Source: Flavobacterium psychrophilum
GTDB lineage: Bacteria > Bacteroidota > Bacteroidia > Flavobacteriales > Flavobacteriaceae
Direction of reading: 5' to 3'
DNA: 64,000 nt
Assembly: GCA_003243255.1 (NCBI GenBank)
Contig: QFQM01000003.1
Coordinates: forward strand, 1 to 64,000
Under the pieces are notes generated by a model. The model saw only the letters and a program-made list of their open reading frames with translations. It was not told the DNA's origin and made no database searches. The translations under genes were made by a program, and so were the position numbers. Numbering within the stretch: position 1 is the stretch's first letter; the number at the start of each line of letters is the position of its first letter. Shown piece after piece: positions 46,213-54,419 of the stretch.

Positions 46213-47631
46213 ATGAAATACATAAAATCAACATATAAAATAGCGGCTGTGGTAGTTACCGGCATCCTCCTGCAGGGATGTTTTGCCGCCAAAGAATATA
46301 AAAGGCCTGAAATAAAAGCTGAAAACCTTTACAGGACAGAAATCGTATCTCAGGATACGGTTTCTATGGCCGATATTTCGTGGGAGAAAATGTTTACCGA
46401 TCCTGTTTTGCAGGGTTACATTAAAAAAGGCCTTCAGAACAACTATGACATAAGGAATGCAATTCAGAATGTTGTGGCTGCCGAAGCGAACCTTAAACAG
46501 GGTAAAGCAGGTTATTTACCTACGCTAAGCCTTGGTGCCGACTGGACTCACATAGAGCAGAGTAAAAACAGCCAGATAGGCCGTATTGTTAGCCAAACCG
46601 GCGGATCTACCAATCTTGACCAGTACCAGCTTTTAGGCAATTTTGCATGGGAAGCGGATATATGGGGAAAAATACGCAGCAACAAGCGTGCTGTGAGTGC
46701 TTCTTATATGCAGACCATCGCCGCTAACCAGTTGGTTAAAACGCAGGTTATCACAAACATCGCTTCTTACTACTACCAGTTGCTTTCACTTGACGCACAG
46801 CTTAAGGTTGCCGAACAGACACTTATAAATCGTAACGAGAGTGTTGAAGATATTCTTTCGCTTAAAGATGCCGGTAATGTAAATGAAGTGGGTGTTAAGC
46901 AGACCGAAGCACAAAAATATGCTACGGAGCTTATAATAGAAGACACCAAAAACAATATTATCCTGGTAGAAAACTCGCTTAGCCTGTTACTAGGAGAACC
47001 GGCTAAAAAGCTGGAGCGTGGTACTTTTGAAGCACAAAACCTTAATCCGCAGTTGCAGCTTGGGGTTTCGACACAATTGCTTAGAAACCGCCCTGATGTT
47101 GTTGCCGCTGAATACGGTTTCATCAATGCTTTTGAACTTACTAATGTAGCAAGAAGCAATTTTTATCCGTCATTCAAAATTACAGCTACAGGCGGCTTGC
47201 AGAGTATTGAGCTTAGCGACTGGATAAATACCAATTCTTTATTTGCCAATATTGTTACAGGACTTACACAACCATTGTTTAACGGCAGGCAGATAAGAAC
47301 ACGCTATGAAGTGGCAAAAGCGCAAAACGAGCAGGCACTTGTTAAGTTCGAGCAGGCACTAATGACTGCCAGCAAAGAGGTAAGCGATGCTCTTGCTACC
47401 TACAATAATGAGACTAAAAAATTAACTATAAGAGAAAAGCAGGTAGATGCCCTTACTAAAGCTGCAGATTATTCTGATGAGCTTTTAGAGTACGGCCTTG
47501 TAAATTACCTTGAAGTGCTAACTGCAAAAGATAATGCACTAAACACACAGCTAAACCTTATAGATAACAAATACCGCCAGCAACTTGCTATAATAAACTT
47601 ATACAAAGCCCTTGGAGGAGGATGGCGTTAA
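46213..47631 (+). CDS. Outer-membrane efflux channel lipoprotein (TolC/NodT family)
   Basis: 472 residues. The lipoprotein signal ends at C23 (GILLQGC). Two OEP repeats are visible, each with long helices (about 65-260 and 270-465; LRNRPDVVAAEYGFINAFELTNVARSNFYPSFKI near 300). It forms the trimeric exit channel of the pump encoded upstream. It starts 15 bases after the permease. The operon order regulator-adaptor-pump-channel is complete, and a terminator follows 58 bases downstream. Confidence 0.95.
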   Translation: MKYIKSTYKIAAVVVTGILLQGCFAAKEYKRPEIKAENLYRTEIVSQDTVSMADISWEKMFTDPVLQGYIKKGLQNNYDIRNAIQNVVAAEANLKQGKAGYLPTLSLGADWTHIEQSKNSQIGRIVSQTGGSTNLDQYQLLGNFAWEADIWGKIRSNKRAVSASYMQTIAANQLVKTQVITNIASYYYQLLSLDAQLKVAEQTLINRNESVEDILSLKDAGNVNEVGVKQTEAQKYATELIIEDTKNNIILVENSLSLLLGEPAKKLERGTFEAQNLNPQLQLGVSTQLLRNRPDVVAAEYGFINAFELTNVARSNFYPSFKITATGGLQSIELSDWINTNSLFANIVTGLTQPLFNGRQIRTRYEVAKAQNEQALVKFEQALMTASKEVSDALATYNNETKKLTIREKQVDALTKAADYSDELLEYGLVNYLEVLTAKDNALNTQLNLIDNKYRQQLAIINLYKALGGGWR

Positions 47632-47689
47632 CAGTATAATTTGGAAACCTTTCCAGATTATTTTAGATTAATTGTTTGTTTTATGTTTG

Positions 47690-47730
47690 CTCCCCGTTAT
47701 TCCACTAAATAACGGGGAGTTTCTTTTTTA
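47690..47730 (+). terminator. Terminator of the efflux operon
   Basis: CTCCCCGTTATT / AATAACGGGGAG with loop CCACTA, then TTTCTTTTTT. Confidence 0.9.
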
Positions 47731-47825
47731 CAGGTAGGGTAATCGCAGCATTAGCTGTTTAGCAATAGTGTGGAGTTTCTTTCTGTAAAAGCCGCCTGCT
47801 GCCCAAACAGCGGTGGTTTTTTTTA

Positions 47826-47833
47826 TATTTTTG
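47826..47833 (+). promoter_or_regulatory. -7 box for the lipoprotein gene at 47852
   Basis: TATTTTTG, exact TAnnTTTG. It lies inside the open frame that begins with GTG at 47813, so translation cannot use that GTG if this promoter is the one in use. Transcription would begin near 47840. Confidence 0.5.
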
Positions 47834-47851
47834 CGCCAAACCAAACCATCC

Positions 47852-48307
47852 CTGAAAAAAGTATCTAAAGCGATTTTATTATTAATTGCCCTGGCTGCCA
47901 TTAGCTGTAGCAATCCCAAAAAATTTGAAATAGTCAATCTGTATTCAGACGGTATTTACATTGTGAATCCTGAGACCGCTAAAAGCATAACTGCTGCCCA
48001 GTTAAGAACCGAATCTCAAAAAGACATAATACACATTAATTCGAATGGTTGTTTTAACTATGAGGGAAGTTCTTTTAGCCAGTCGGATGATTTTTTTGAC
48101 GGTTATGTCTTAAATGGACAGTTTACGATATGCAACACTACCGAGAAATTGCTGCAAAAGGCTGAAAAAGAAAATAGCCCAATTAAATTTACAACCTTTA
48201 CTCCGGGATTCGAAATGAAAGACCTGAAGGAAGTCGCAATAAAATTAGAAAATAAAGACGGTAAGCCTGAAATTGAATTTAAGTTAAGTTCTAAAACAGG
48301 GTTTTAA
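47852..48307 (+). CDS. Hypothetical lipoprotein, 151 aa, with apparent CTG start
   Basis: Read from CTG at 47852 the protein begins M/L-KKVSKAILLLIALAAISC, an ordinary lipoprotein signal with C19 lipidated. No ATG, GTG or TTG lies near this point in frame; the first codons upstream (GTG 47813, TTG 47831) belong to the promoter region. The mature part is about 130 residues with no motif I know (FEIVNLYSDGIYIVNPETAK, ELKEVAIKLENKDGK-like end). It stands alone between the efflux terminator and a long noncoding gap. Either the CTG is used as a rare start or the gene has lost its ATG by one base. Confidence 0.65.
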   Translation: MKKVSKAILLLIALAAISCSNPKKFEIVNLYSDGIYIVNPETAKSITAAQLRTESQKDIIHINSNGCFNYEGSSFSQSDDFFDGYVLNGQFTICNTTEKLLQKAEKENSPIKFTTFTPGFEMKDLKEVAIKLENKDGKPEIEFKLSSKTGF

Positions 48308-48403
48308 TTCCTTTTTCGGCTGTAAAAATAATCAGATTTTTATTGAATACTCATTCACAGTAATCAAATTCTAACCCAAAAAGGCCTTTTAAACAATTTC
48401 GAC

Positions 48404-48429
48404 GCAACCTTTTCGCCATTCCACATCTA
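48404..48429 (+). promoter_or_regulatory. Putative ECF-sigma promoter
   Basis: GCAACC (48404-48409) followed by TTTT, and CATCTA (48424-48429) with 14 bases between them. The layout resembles extracytoplasmic-function sigma promoters of Bacteroidota rather than the TAnnTTTG type. Which sigma factor reads it is unknown. Confidence 0.4.
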
Positions 48430-48435
48430 TTATTA

Positions 48436-48564
48436 AAGTGATTTAATTAATAAATTTTAGGATTTAGCATTGATGAGATTGTGGGTTTAAGTTTTAGTTT
48501 TGTTTAATTCATATATCTCATAAGGCCGGTTTTAGCATAATGCCAGAACCGGCTTTTATTTTAA
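48436..48564 (+). ncRNA. Candidate small RNA
   Basis: About 125 bases between the ECF-like promoter and an intrinsic terminator. No reading frame longer than a few codons is present: the only ATG opens a 5-codon frame. The transcript would end in a GC-rich stem followed by TTTTATTTT. The coordinates of the 5' end are inferred from promoter spacing. Confidence 0.35.
48522..48564 (+). terminator. Intrinsic terminator in a gene-free region
   Basis: AAGGCCGGTTTT / AGAACCGGCTTTT with a 13-base loop and a T-rich tail. It lies 215 bases past the last coding stop, too far to be the lipoprotein's own terminator unless that mRNA has a long 3' end. Confidence 0.8.
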
Positions 48565-48781
48565 CACTATTTTTCTCCTTTACATAACCCATACACTTTT
48601 GCATCTTTTTGCAAAGACCGTAGACGTTCACTTACAAATACTTATATTTTAAATAACACAACTTGCCACTATAACGTTTTAGTTGAATAAAATCAAGTCT
48701 TTTTCATATTTCATCGATGAAAACACCAGTAAAATCGACGAAATGCAAAAAAATTTAAAAAAAGTATAAAAAATATTACGG

Positions 48782-48808
48782 TTGATAATTATTTTTTAAA
48801 TATTTTTG
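48782..48808 (+). promoter_or_regulatory. Promoter ahead of the T9SS type B gene
   Basis: TTG (48782-48784), 16 bases, then TATTTTTG (48801-48808), an exact -7 box. Used for the gene at 49145 it would give an unusually long leader of about 330 bases. Confidence 0.5.
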
Positions 48809-48875
48809 CATCGCTTAATTATTAGTATGACTTCCAACACCTTACATACTAAAATTTAACATTTCCCACCATCCA

Positions 48876-49157
48876 TTACAACGTTTTCGAAGGTTCAAAA
48901 AAGCTATGTGCGCATACTATCTTTAAATCCAAAGGATAAAATCGTTCGTATGTGAGCCTTAAATGCCTTGTCTTATCCACCAATAAAACTGTCCCAACCA
49001 GAGACATTGCAGGCGAAAATTCAGCAGGAGCTGTAGCATGATGACTGATTGTAAATGTCGCACGCATACAATGTTCCGTAACAGTAAGATTTGTTAAGGA
49101 AACCTGCGGATCGGGCAAAAGCCTGACTGCAACAAAATTAAATAATGAGACAAGCAC
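48876..49157 (-). pseudogene. Possible relic of a surface-protein domain, antisense to the leader
   Basis: The minus strand is open for 93 codons and reads LPDPQVSLTNLTVTEHC, MRATFTISHHATAP and VGTVLLVDKT, a pattern like the CARDB/adhesion-type beta domains of T9SS type B proteins (PD-VS-VTE-C-AT-TI-TAP-VGT). It has no sensible start or context: its first codons lie inside the T9SS gene and it stops after an unrelated tail. The base composition is richer in G and C than the surrounding gap. It could be a decayed fragment or chance; the resemblance is by eye. Confidence 0.3.
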
Positions 49158-51439
49158 AAATTATGCTTGCTGTCGTAATGCTAACATTCTTAAGCGTTAC
49201 TGCACAGCAGGACAACAACTGGTACTTTGGCCGTATGGCCGGACTTAATTTTAGCGCTGGAAGGCCACAGCCCATCACTAACAGTACGATGAGCACAATG
49301 GAAGGCAGCGCATCAATGTCAGACGCTAACGGTAATATACTCTTTTACACAGACGGCATTAGCGTATGGAACAGAAATAATCAGAAAATGCCAAACGGGA
49401 ATGACCTTATGGGCAATGAGTCCACAACCCAGGCAGCTGTTATTGTTCCCAAACCCGGATCACTAACCCGATACTATATTTTTACAGCAGACGACGCAGG
49501 AGGACCAAATGGCTTGCGTTATTCTGAAGTGGATATGACTGCCGATAATGGCAAAGGCGATGTAATTAATGCCAACATAGCCCTTATTACTCCCGTAACC
49601 GAAAAAATCACTGCTTCATACCATGCTAACGGTACTGACATATGGGTTACAACCCATCAGTGGGGAGGTAATGCTTTTTACAGTTATAAAATTACCTCAG
49701 CAGGCGTAAACACTACCCCGATAGTAAGCAATGTGGGCCTTGTGATAGAAGGAACTGACAATTCGGGCCATTATGCCGGATGGATGAGCATATCGCCTAA
49801 CGGAAAGAAACTTGCTTCGGCAAGCGGGCTTTTTGCGATTGAGCTTTTTGACTTCGACAACCAAACCGGTACCGTATCAGATGCCATTACCCTTAAAATG
49901 CCTGCGAAATGCTACGGCGTAGAATTTTCGCCAAACAGCAAGTTATTATATACTACCACTGACGGTTCAATTTTACAATATCAGGTAGATGCGGAAAATG
50001 TAGGCGAAACTGAAACTCAGGTAGGTACTGTAGAAGTGGCCAGCGCTATTAAACTTGCTCCCGATTCGAAGATTTATGTAGTAACTGAATATCTTTCTAA
50101 ATCATTATCTGTAATTAACAGGCCAAACGTAGTTGGTACCGGATGTAATTTTACCGAAAACAGCGTTGACCTTGCCGGTAAAGAAACTTTTGTTGGTTTA
50201 CCAAACTTTATCACCTCGCCTTACTATCTGTTAGATATAAAAGCAAAAAATGATTGTACAGATACGGTAGTATCTTTTGAAGCTATAGGCACATTAGCTT
50301 CTGAAAATGTTATATGGGATTTTGGAGACGGAAATCAATCCACAGATCCGGTTACATCACATACGTATTCAAATTCGGGGACCTATACGGTTAGCCTAAA
50401 AGCAAAACGTAATACAACAACGCGTTTCTTTACAAAACAGATAACAGTGCTGAATGCTCCTGTAGCCGAAGAAGCTTCAGACATGTATAACTGTGGCAGC
50501 GCTGAAGGAAATGCAGCTTTTAATCTTAGCGAGCAGAATGCTGCAATACTTGGCGAACAGCCGGCCGGAGAGTTTACCGTTACATACTATGCAACACAAA
50601 ATGATGCTAACTCAAACATAAACGCACTGCCGCTTGTGTATACAAACACATCAAATCCGCAAACCATATATGCCCGCATTACAAGAAATAATGGTGTATG
50701 CTACGACACGACATCATTTACGCTAAATGTTGCCCCTTCTCCTGTACTTGATATGGATGATAATTATGGCTTTTGCGAAAACAGTTATGTAGTGCTTACC
50801 GCACCAAAAGGTTTTGAGAGCTACACATGGTCATACAATGGGAAAACAGAAAGCGGTTCGTTTCAAAAAATCGCCAATAAGCCGGGAACATATACGCTGA
50901 CCGTTAGCAAAATGACAGGCAACATGACCTGCGAAACGACTAAGACGATTATAGTTACTGAATCTCAAAAACCGGTAATTAAAAAACTGGAAACAACCGA
51001 CTGGACAGACAGCAGCAACAGCATAACGATTGTAATGGCTACCACCGGAAATTATGAATATTCTATTGACGGTGAAACCTACCAGGATGAGCCTGTTTTT
51101 GAAAACCTTGAACCGGGTGTGTATACCGTTACCGTAAAAGACAAAAACGGATGTGGAGAAGATGAAGCAGAAGCAGTGTTGCTGATGTATCCAAAATTCT
51201 TCACTCCTAATGGTGATGGCACTCATGACAAATGGCAGGTTAAACACGCATGGTTTTCATCAAAAACGGCTATAACCATTATGGATCGTTATGGCAAGGT
51301 AATTACCGCTTTTAAAGGCAATAGCCCGGGATGGGACGGTACTCTGAATGGCTATCAGCTACCTGCCAGCGATTACTGGTTTGTTATTACGAGAGACAAC
51401 GGAAAAGAATACAGAGGCCACTTCTCTTTATTGCGCTAA
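49145..51439 (+). CDS. T9SS type B sorting-domain surface protein with PKD domain
   Basis: 764 residues. A signal peptide (cleavage near SVTA-QQ) is followed by a beta-propeller-like N-terminal half with repeated WYFG, GDGSILQY and similar strands (about 25-360). A PKD domain follows (about 370-435, VIWDFGDGNQSTDPVTSHTYSN), then Ig-like segments and a C-terminal gliding-motility-type sorting domain (about 684-764, FFTPNGDGTHDKWQV and PASDYWFVITRDNGKEYRGHFSL). The type B tail directs export through the T9SS and fixes the protein on the cell surface. Such proteins often act as adhesins or cell-surface scaffolds; the ligand is unknown. It is monocistronic, with a long untranslated leader. Confidence 0.9.
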   Translation: MRQAQIMLAVVMLTFLSVTAQQDNNWYFGRMAGLNFSAGRPQPITNSTMSTMEGSASMSDANGNILFYTDGISVWNRNNQKMPNGNDLMGNESTTQAAVIVPKPGSLTRYYIFTADDAGGPNGLRYSEVDMTADNGKGDVINANIALITPVTEKITASYHANGTDIWVTTHQWGGNAFYSYKITSAGVNTTPIVSNVGLVIEGTDNSGHYAGWMSISPNGKKLASASGLFAIELFDFDNQTGTVSDAITLKMPAKCYGVEFSPNSKLLYTTTDGSILQYQVDAENVGETETQVGTVEVASAIKLAPDSKIYVVTEYLSKSLSVINRPNVVGTGCNFTENSVDLAGKETFVGLPNFITSPYYLLDIKAKNDCTDTVVSFEAIGTLASENVIWDFGDGNQSTDPVTSHTYSNSGTYTVSLKAKRNTTTRFFTKQITVLNAPVAEEASDMYNCGSAEGNAAFNLSEQNAAILGEQPAGEFTVTYYATQNDANSNINALPLVYTNTSNPQTIYARITRNNGVCYDTTSFTLNVAPSPVLDMDDNYGFCENSYVVLTAPKGFESYTWSYNGKTESGSFQKIANKPGTYTLTVSKMTGNMTCETTKTIIVTESQKPVIKKLETTDWTDSSNSITIVMATTGNYEYSIDGETYQDEPVFENLEPGVYTVTVKDKNGCGEDEAEAVLLMYPKFFTPNGDGTHDKWQVKHAWFSSKTAITIMDRYGKVITAFKGNSPGWDGTLNGYQLPASDYWFVITRDNGKEYRGHFSLLR

Positions 51440-51615
51440 TGATCAGCATATCTCTTTTGTGAGTTATTATTTATTAAACAAAAAAGAATTAAGCAATTCA
51501 ATGAATTTAATATGTTAATGTTTGAAAAACGCAACGCTAAAACATATAAAATGAATAGCTTAGCAATCCTTTAACAGGATTTTAAGAAATTGTCTATTTT
51601 AATTTACGATTACCC

Positions 51616-52047
51616 ATGCATACTTTTTTTATAGTGCTTGGTTTATTTACTGCCATTCTTTTCTTTCTGATCGACAAAAACATGCATACCGGCGTATTGC
51701 CCGGAAAAAAGAACATACTGAAACGCTTTGAGAAGAATAAGGAAAAAGAACAGCAGCTTCAGGCCGAATTTGAACACTTGGTACAATCTTATGAAGCCTG
51801 GTCGCAAAAAGCATTCCCACATCTGGATGTAACCTACAGCGAATACCTTGAGCTTTTAAAAGAGAAATCGAGCATAGAATATTCAGACAGCGAATTTGAA
51901 AAACTAAGATCGGGGTTAAAGAGTCAGCAAATAGTTGACTATGCCGAAAAGATAAAAAATCAGGAAGAAGCAGTTATTGCTTTTCAGGCTCACCTTAACT
52001 GCCAAAAGAAAAAGCTGCAGTCACTAAACATAGCGAACGCATCTTAA
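51616..52047 (+). CDS. Small membrane-anchored protein, 143 aa
   Basis: One N-terminal membrane span (about 3-20, FFIVLGLFTAILFFLI) is followed by a charged helical tail (LKRFEKNKEKEQQLQAEFEHLV; EKIKNQEEAVIAFQAHLN) that is probably a coiled coil in the cytoplasm. Family not recognised. It stands alone between the T9SS type B gene and the radical SAM gene, with a terminator 24 bases past its stop. Confidence 0.6.
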   Translation: MHTFFIVLGLFTAILFFLIDKNMHTGVLPGKKNILKRFEKNKEKEQQLQAEFEHLVQSYEAWSQKAFPHLDVTYSEYLELLKEKSSIEYSDSEFEKLRSGLKSQQIVDYAEKIKNQEEAVIAFQAHLNCQKKKLQSLNIANAS

Positions 52048-52070
52048 ACTAAACACTCAAACAAACCCGA

Positions 52071-52107
52071 AAAACCTTTTAGCTGCGGTTAAAAGGTTTT
52101 ATTTTTT
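52071..52107 (+). terminator. Terminator after the small membrane protein
   Basis: AAAACCTTTTA / TAAAAGGTTTT, loop GCTGCGGT, then ATTTTTTT. Confidence 0.85.
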
Positions 52108-52219
52108 TAAAGCCCTTTATTTACTGGCAGTTCCGATTTTGTTGATAATATCCGGAGCCCTTTAACACAAAAAGAGACGCTGTTTTTCTAATTTTCTGCT
52201 GGCAAAAACAGGAGAAAAG

Positions 52220-53275
52220 ATGGAAAAGGAAAAGATTAAAGGGCAGGGTGCGGTTACTAATATTCACAATCATTTTATTAAAAATCGCTATGAAACATCC
52301 ATCTATCAGGATGATTATGAGGAAGAAATTGCCAAAACCAAAATTCTGGAAGTCTTCCCAAAATCCATAGTTAATCCTGTAAAGAGTCCGGATCTTTCTA
52401 TGGCTTATTCTATGAATCCCTATCAGGGTTGCGAACATGGCTGTGCCTACTGTTTTGCACGGCCTACCCACGAGTATTGGGGTTACAGTGCAGGAGTAGA
52501 TTTTGAACGCGTTATCATGGTTAAAAAGAATGCACCCCAGCTTTTGGAGCAGTTCTTTAAAAAGAGAGGTTACAAGCCCGAACCTATACTCATGTCGGGC
52601 AATACGGATTGCTACCAGCCTGTAGAGCGCAAACTGGAGATTACCCGCAAACTGTTACAGGTATGTCTGGATTACAGGCATCCGGTACATGTGCTGACCA
52701 AAAATGCGCTGGTAACCCGAGATATTGATATCCTGACAAAACTGGCCGAAAAAAATCTGGTTACAGTATCGCTTAGCATCCCAACCATAAATGAGGAATT
52801 GAGGCGCGTGCTCGAACCCCGAACCTCATCGGTAAACACCAAGCTAAAAGCATTGGAAACGCTTTCTAAAGAAGGCATACCCACTCATGTTATGGTTGCC
52901 CCAATGATTCCGGGGCTAAACACTCCTGAGATATTGCCTATTGTAAAAACTATAGCTGAACTGGGTGCGCAAAGCTTTGGTTATACACTCGTTCGACTTA
53001 ACGATACGGTTGAACCGGTTTTCATCGATTGGCTTGAAGCACATTACCCCGACAGAAAAGACAAAGTATTGCACCAGATAAGCGACATGCATGGCGGCAA
53101 ACTAGGAGAAAAACAGGTATTTAAACGCCGTACCGGCGAAGGCAATATTGCCGATATGATACATACCAGCTTTAAAATAGCCCGAAAGAAATTCTTTAAC
53201 GGTCAAAAAGATATGGCACCATTGGCATTGCACCACTTTGACGGCACTAAAGGAGAGCAGTTGAGTCTCTTTTAG
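52220..53275 (+). CDS. PA0069-family radical SAM protein
   Basis: 351 residues. The iron-sulfur cysteines are C71, C75 and C78 (CEHGCAYC, CX3CX2C). NPYQGCEHGCAYCFARPTHEY just upstream, GNTDCYQPVE and ELRRVLEPRTSS-like stretches are PA0069-family hallmarks; the family is related to spore photoproduct lyase-like proteins. The reaction is unknown. It is monocistronic and convergent with ypdA across a palindromic element. Confidence 0.9.
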   Translation: MEKEKIKGQGAVTNIHNHFIKNRYETSIYQDDYEEEIAKTKILEVFPKSIVNPVKSPDLSMAYSMNPYQGCEHGCAYCFARPTHEYWGYSAGVDFERVIMVKKNAPQLLEQFFKKRGYKPEPILMSGNTDCYQPVERKLEITRKLLQVCLDYRHPVHVLTKNALVTRDIDILTKLAEKNLVTVSLSIPTINEELRRVLEPRTSSVNTKLKALETLSKEGIPTHVMVAPMIPGLNTPEILPIVKTIAELGAQSFGYTLVRLNDTVEPVFIDWLEAHYPDRKDKVLHQISDMHGGKLGEKQVFKRRTGEGNIADMIHTSFKIARKKFFNGQKDMAPLALHHFDGTKGEQLSLF

Positions 53276-53306
53276 TCAAAAGTTCCTCAAAGAATTTAAA
53301 CAACAG

Positions 53307-53408
53307 TGGTTTCCCCTCCTTCGGAGGGGTGGCTGAAAGCCGGGGTGGTTAATTTATATGCAATAGAACCACCCCACCCTACGGGCACCCCTCCAAAGGA
53401 GGGGAAAC
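53307..53408. repeat. Large intergenic palindromic element
   Basis: About 42-base arms: left 53309-53351, right about 53375-53407, inverted and about 80% identical. Each arm itself contains a hairpin (CCCCTCCTTCGGAGGGG left; CCCCTCCAAAGGAGGGG right). The element sits between the convergent radical SAM and ypdA genes and could end transcription of both. A CAGT/CTGC-rich repeat follows at 53430-53461. Confidence 0.75.
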
Positions 53409-53450
53409 ATATCATACTCCGCCTACTGTGACCTGCTGGCAGGCAGGCTG

Positions 53451-54419
53451 CTAACTGCTCACTATATCTGAAACTATCATCTCAGCATGCACACGGCTGT
53501 TCTCAATAAACCATTTATGGGTTTCGAGGCCACCGCAAACTACTCCGGCAAGATAAAGTCCTTTCACATTGGTTTCCATTGTATCAGGATTATAAGTAGG
53601 CGTACAGTTTATGTTTTCAGAAATTTCAACCCCTGCTGCCCGTAAAAAATCAAGGTCGGGGCGATAGCCAGTCAGGGCAAGAACAAAATCGGCTTCGATG
53701 AGTACTTCGCCATCCGGCGAATTGATGATGACCTCCTTTTCGGTAATCTCAACGATCTCCGAATAAAAATGTGCCTTGATGCTTCCTTCTGCAATACGGT
53801 TCTCAACATCGGGTTTAACCCAATATTTTACCCTGTCGTTTATCTCCCCCTTACGGATAACCATAGTAACATCGGCACCTTTGAGGTAACATTCCAGTGC
53901 CGCATCTACCGATGAGTTATTGGCTCCCACCACCACTACCTTACGGAAAGCATACTCATGGGCTTCTTTGTAATAATGGCGTACATGCGGAAGGTTCTCC
54001 CCTTTTACCTCCATATACATAGGGATATCATAAAAGCCTGTAGCGATAACCACATTTTTAGAAGTATAATTCGCTTTAGAAGTCTTAACCGAAAAAATAC
54101 CATTAGAATTATTTACCTGATCTACCCTTTCGAAAAGATTAATATTCAGGTTAAAATGACGCTGAATGTTGCGATAATACTCCAGAGCCTCCTGCCTGCC
54201 CGGTTTGGGAGCTATGCAGCTAAAAGGCACATCGCCTATCTCGAGCCTTTCGGCAGTTGAGAAAAACGTCATATACAGCGGGTAATTGAACAGGCTGTTG
54301 ACTAATGCGCCTTTTTCAATGATCCGGTAATTCAAGCCTTTGCGCTGCGCTTCGATACCGCAGGCCATACCAATAGGACCTCCGCCTATGATTATAAGGT
54401 CGTATATTACTTCTTCCAT
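53451..54419 (-). CDS. ypdA: YpdA-type FAD-dependent reductase (bacillithiol disulfide reductase family)
   Basis: 322 residues. FAD motif LIIIGGGPIGMACGIEA at the start, NADPH motif VVVGANNSSVDAALE (about 165) and a C-terminal GLYLAGVVCGGLETHKWFIENSR loop; the thioredoxin-reductase CxxC pair is missing, as in YpdA. Family members reduce bacillithiol disulfide with NADPH, and many Flavobacteriia make bacillithiol. It begins inside the CYTH gene's last codons (13-base overlap), so the two are translated together. Confidence 0.85.
   Translation of the reverse strand: MEEVIYDLIIIGGGPIGMACGIEAQRKGLNYRIIEKGALVNSLFNYPLYMTFFSTAERLEIGDVPFSCIAPKPGRQEALEYYRNIQRHFNLNINLFERVDQVNNSNGIFSVKTSKANYTSKNVVIATGFYDIPMYMEVKGENLPHVRHYYKEAHEYAFRKVVVVGANNSSVDAALECYLKGADVTMVIRKGEINDRVKYWVKPDVENRIAEGSIKAHFYSEIVEITEKEVIINSPDGEVLIEADFVLALTGYRPDLDFLRAAGVEISENINCTPTYNPDTMETNVKGLYLAGVVCGGLETHKWFIENSRVHAEMIVSDIVSS

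Larger units (their letters stand above)
48308..49144. other. 837-base gap with RNA-gene signals and a gene relic
   Basis: The longest noncoding stretch of the window. From left to right it has an ECF-type promoter (48404-48429), a possible small RNA ending in a terminator (48522-48564), a 14-bp perfect palindrome TTTCATCGATGAAA (48709-48722), an AT-rich promoter (48782-48808), and a more GC-rich segment (about 48880-49140) whose minus strand reads like a piece of a protein domain. The parts are listed separately. Confidence 0.6.

Noticed and set aside
48308..48340. A terminator directly after the lipoprotein at 48307
   Set aside because: No convincing stem with a T-run follows the stop. The nearest good terminator is at 48522, which is instead assigned to a possible RNA gene, though it could serve both.
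48876..49157. Treating the minus-strand frame as a functional gene
   Set aside because: No promoter, start or context supports it, and its first codons overlap the T9SS gene. It is reported only as a possible relic.
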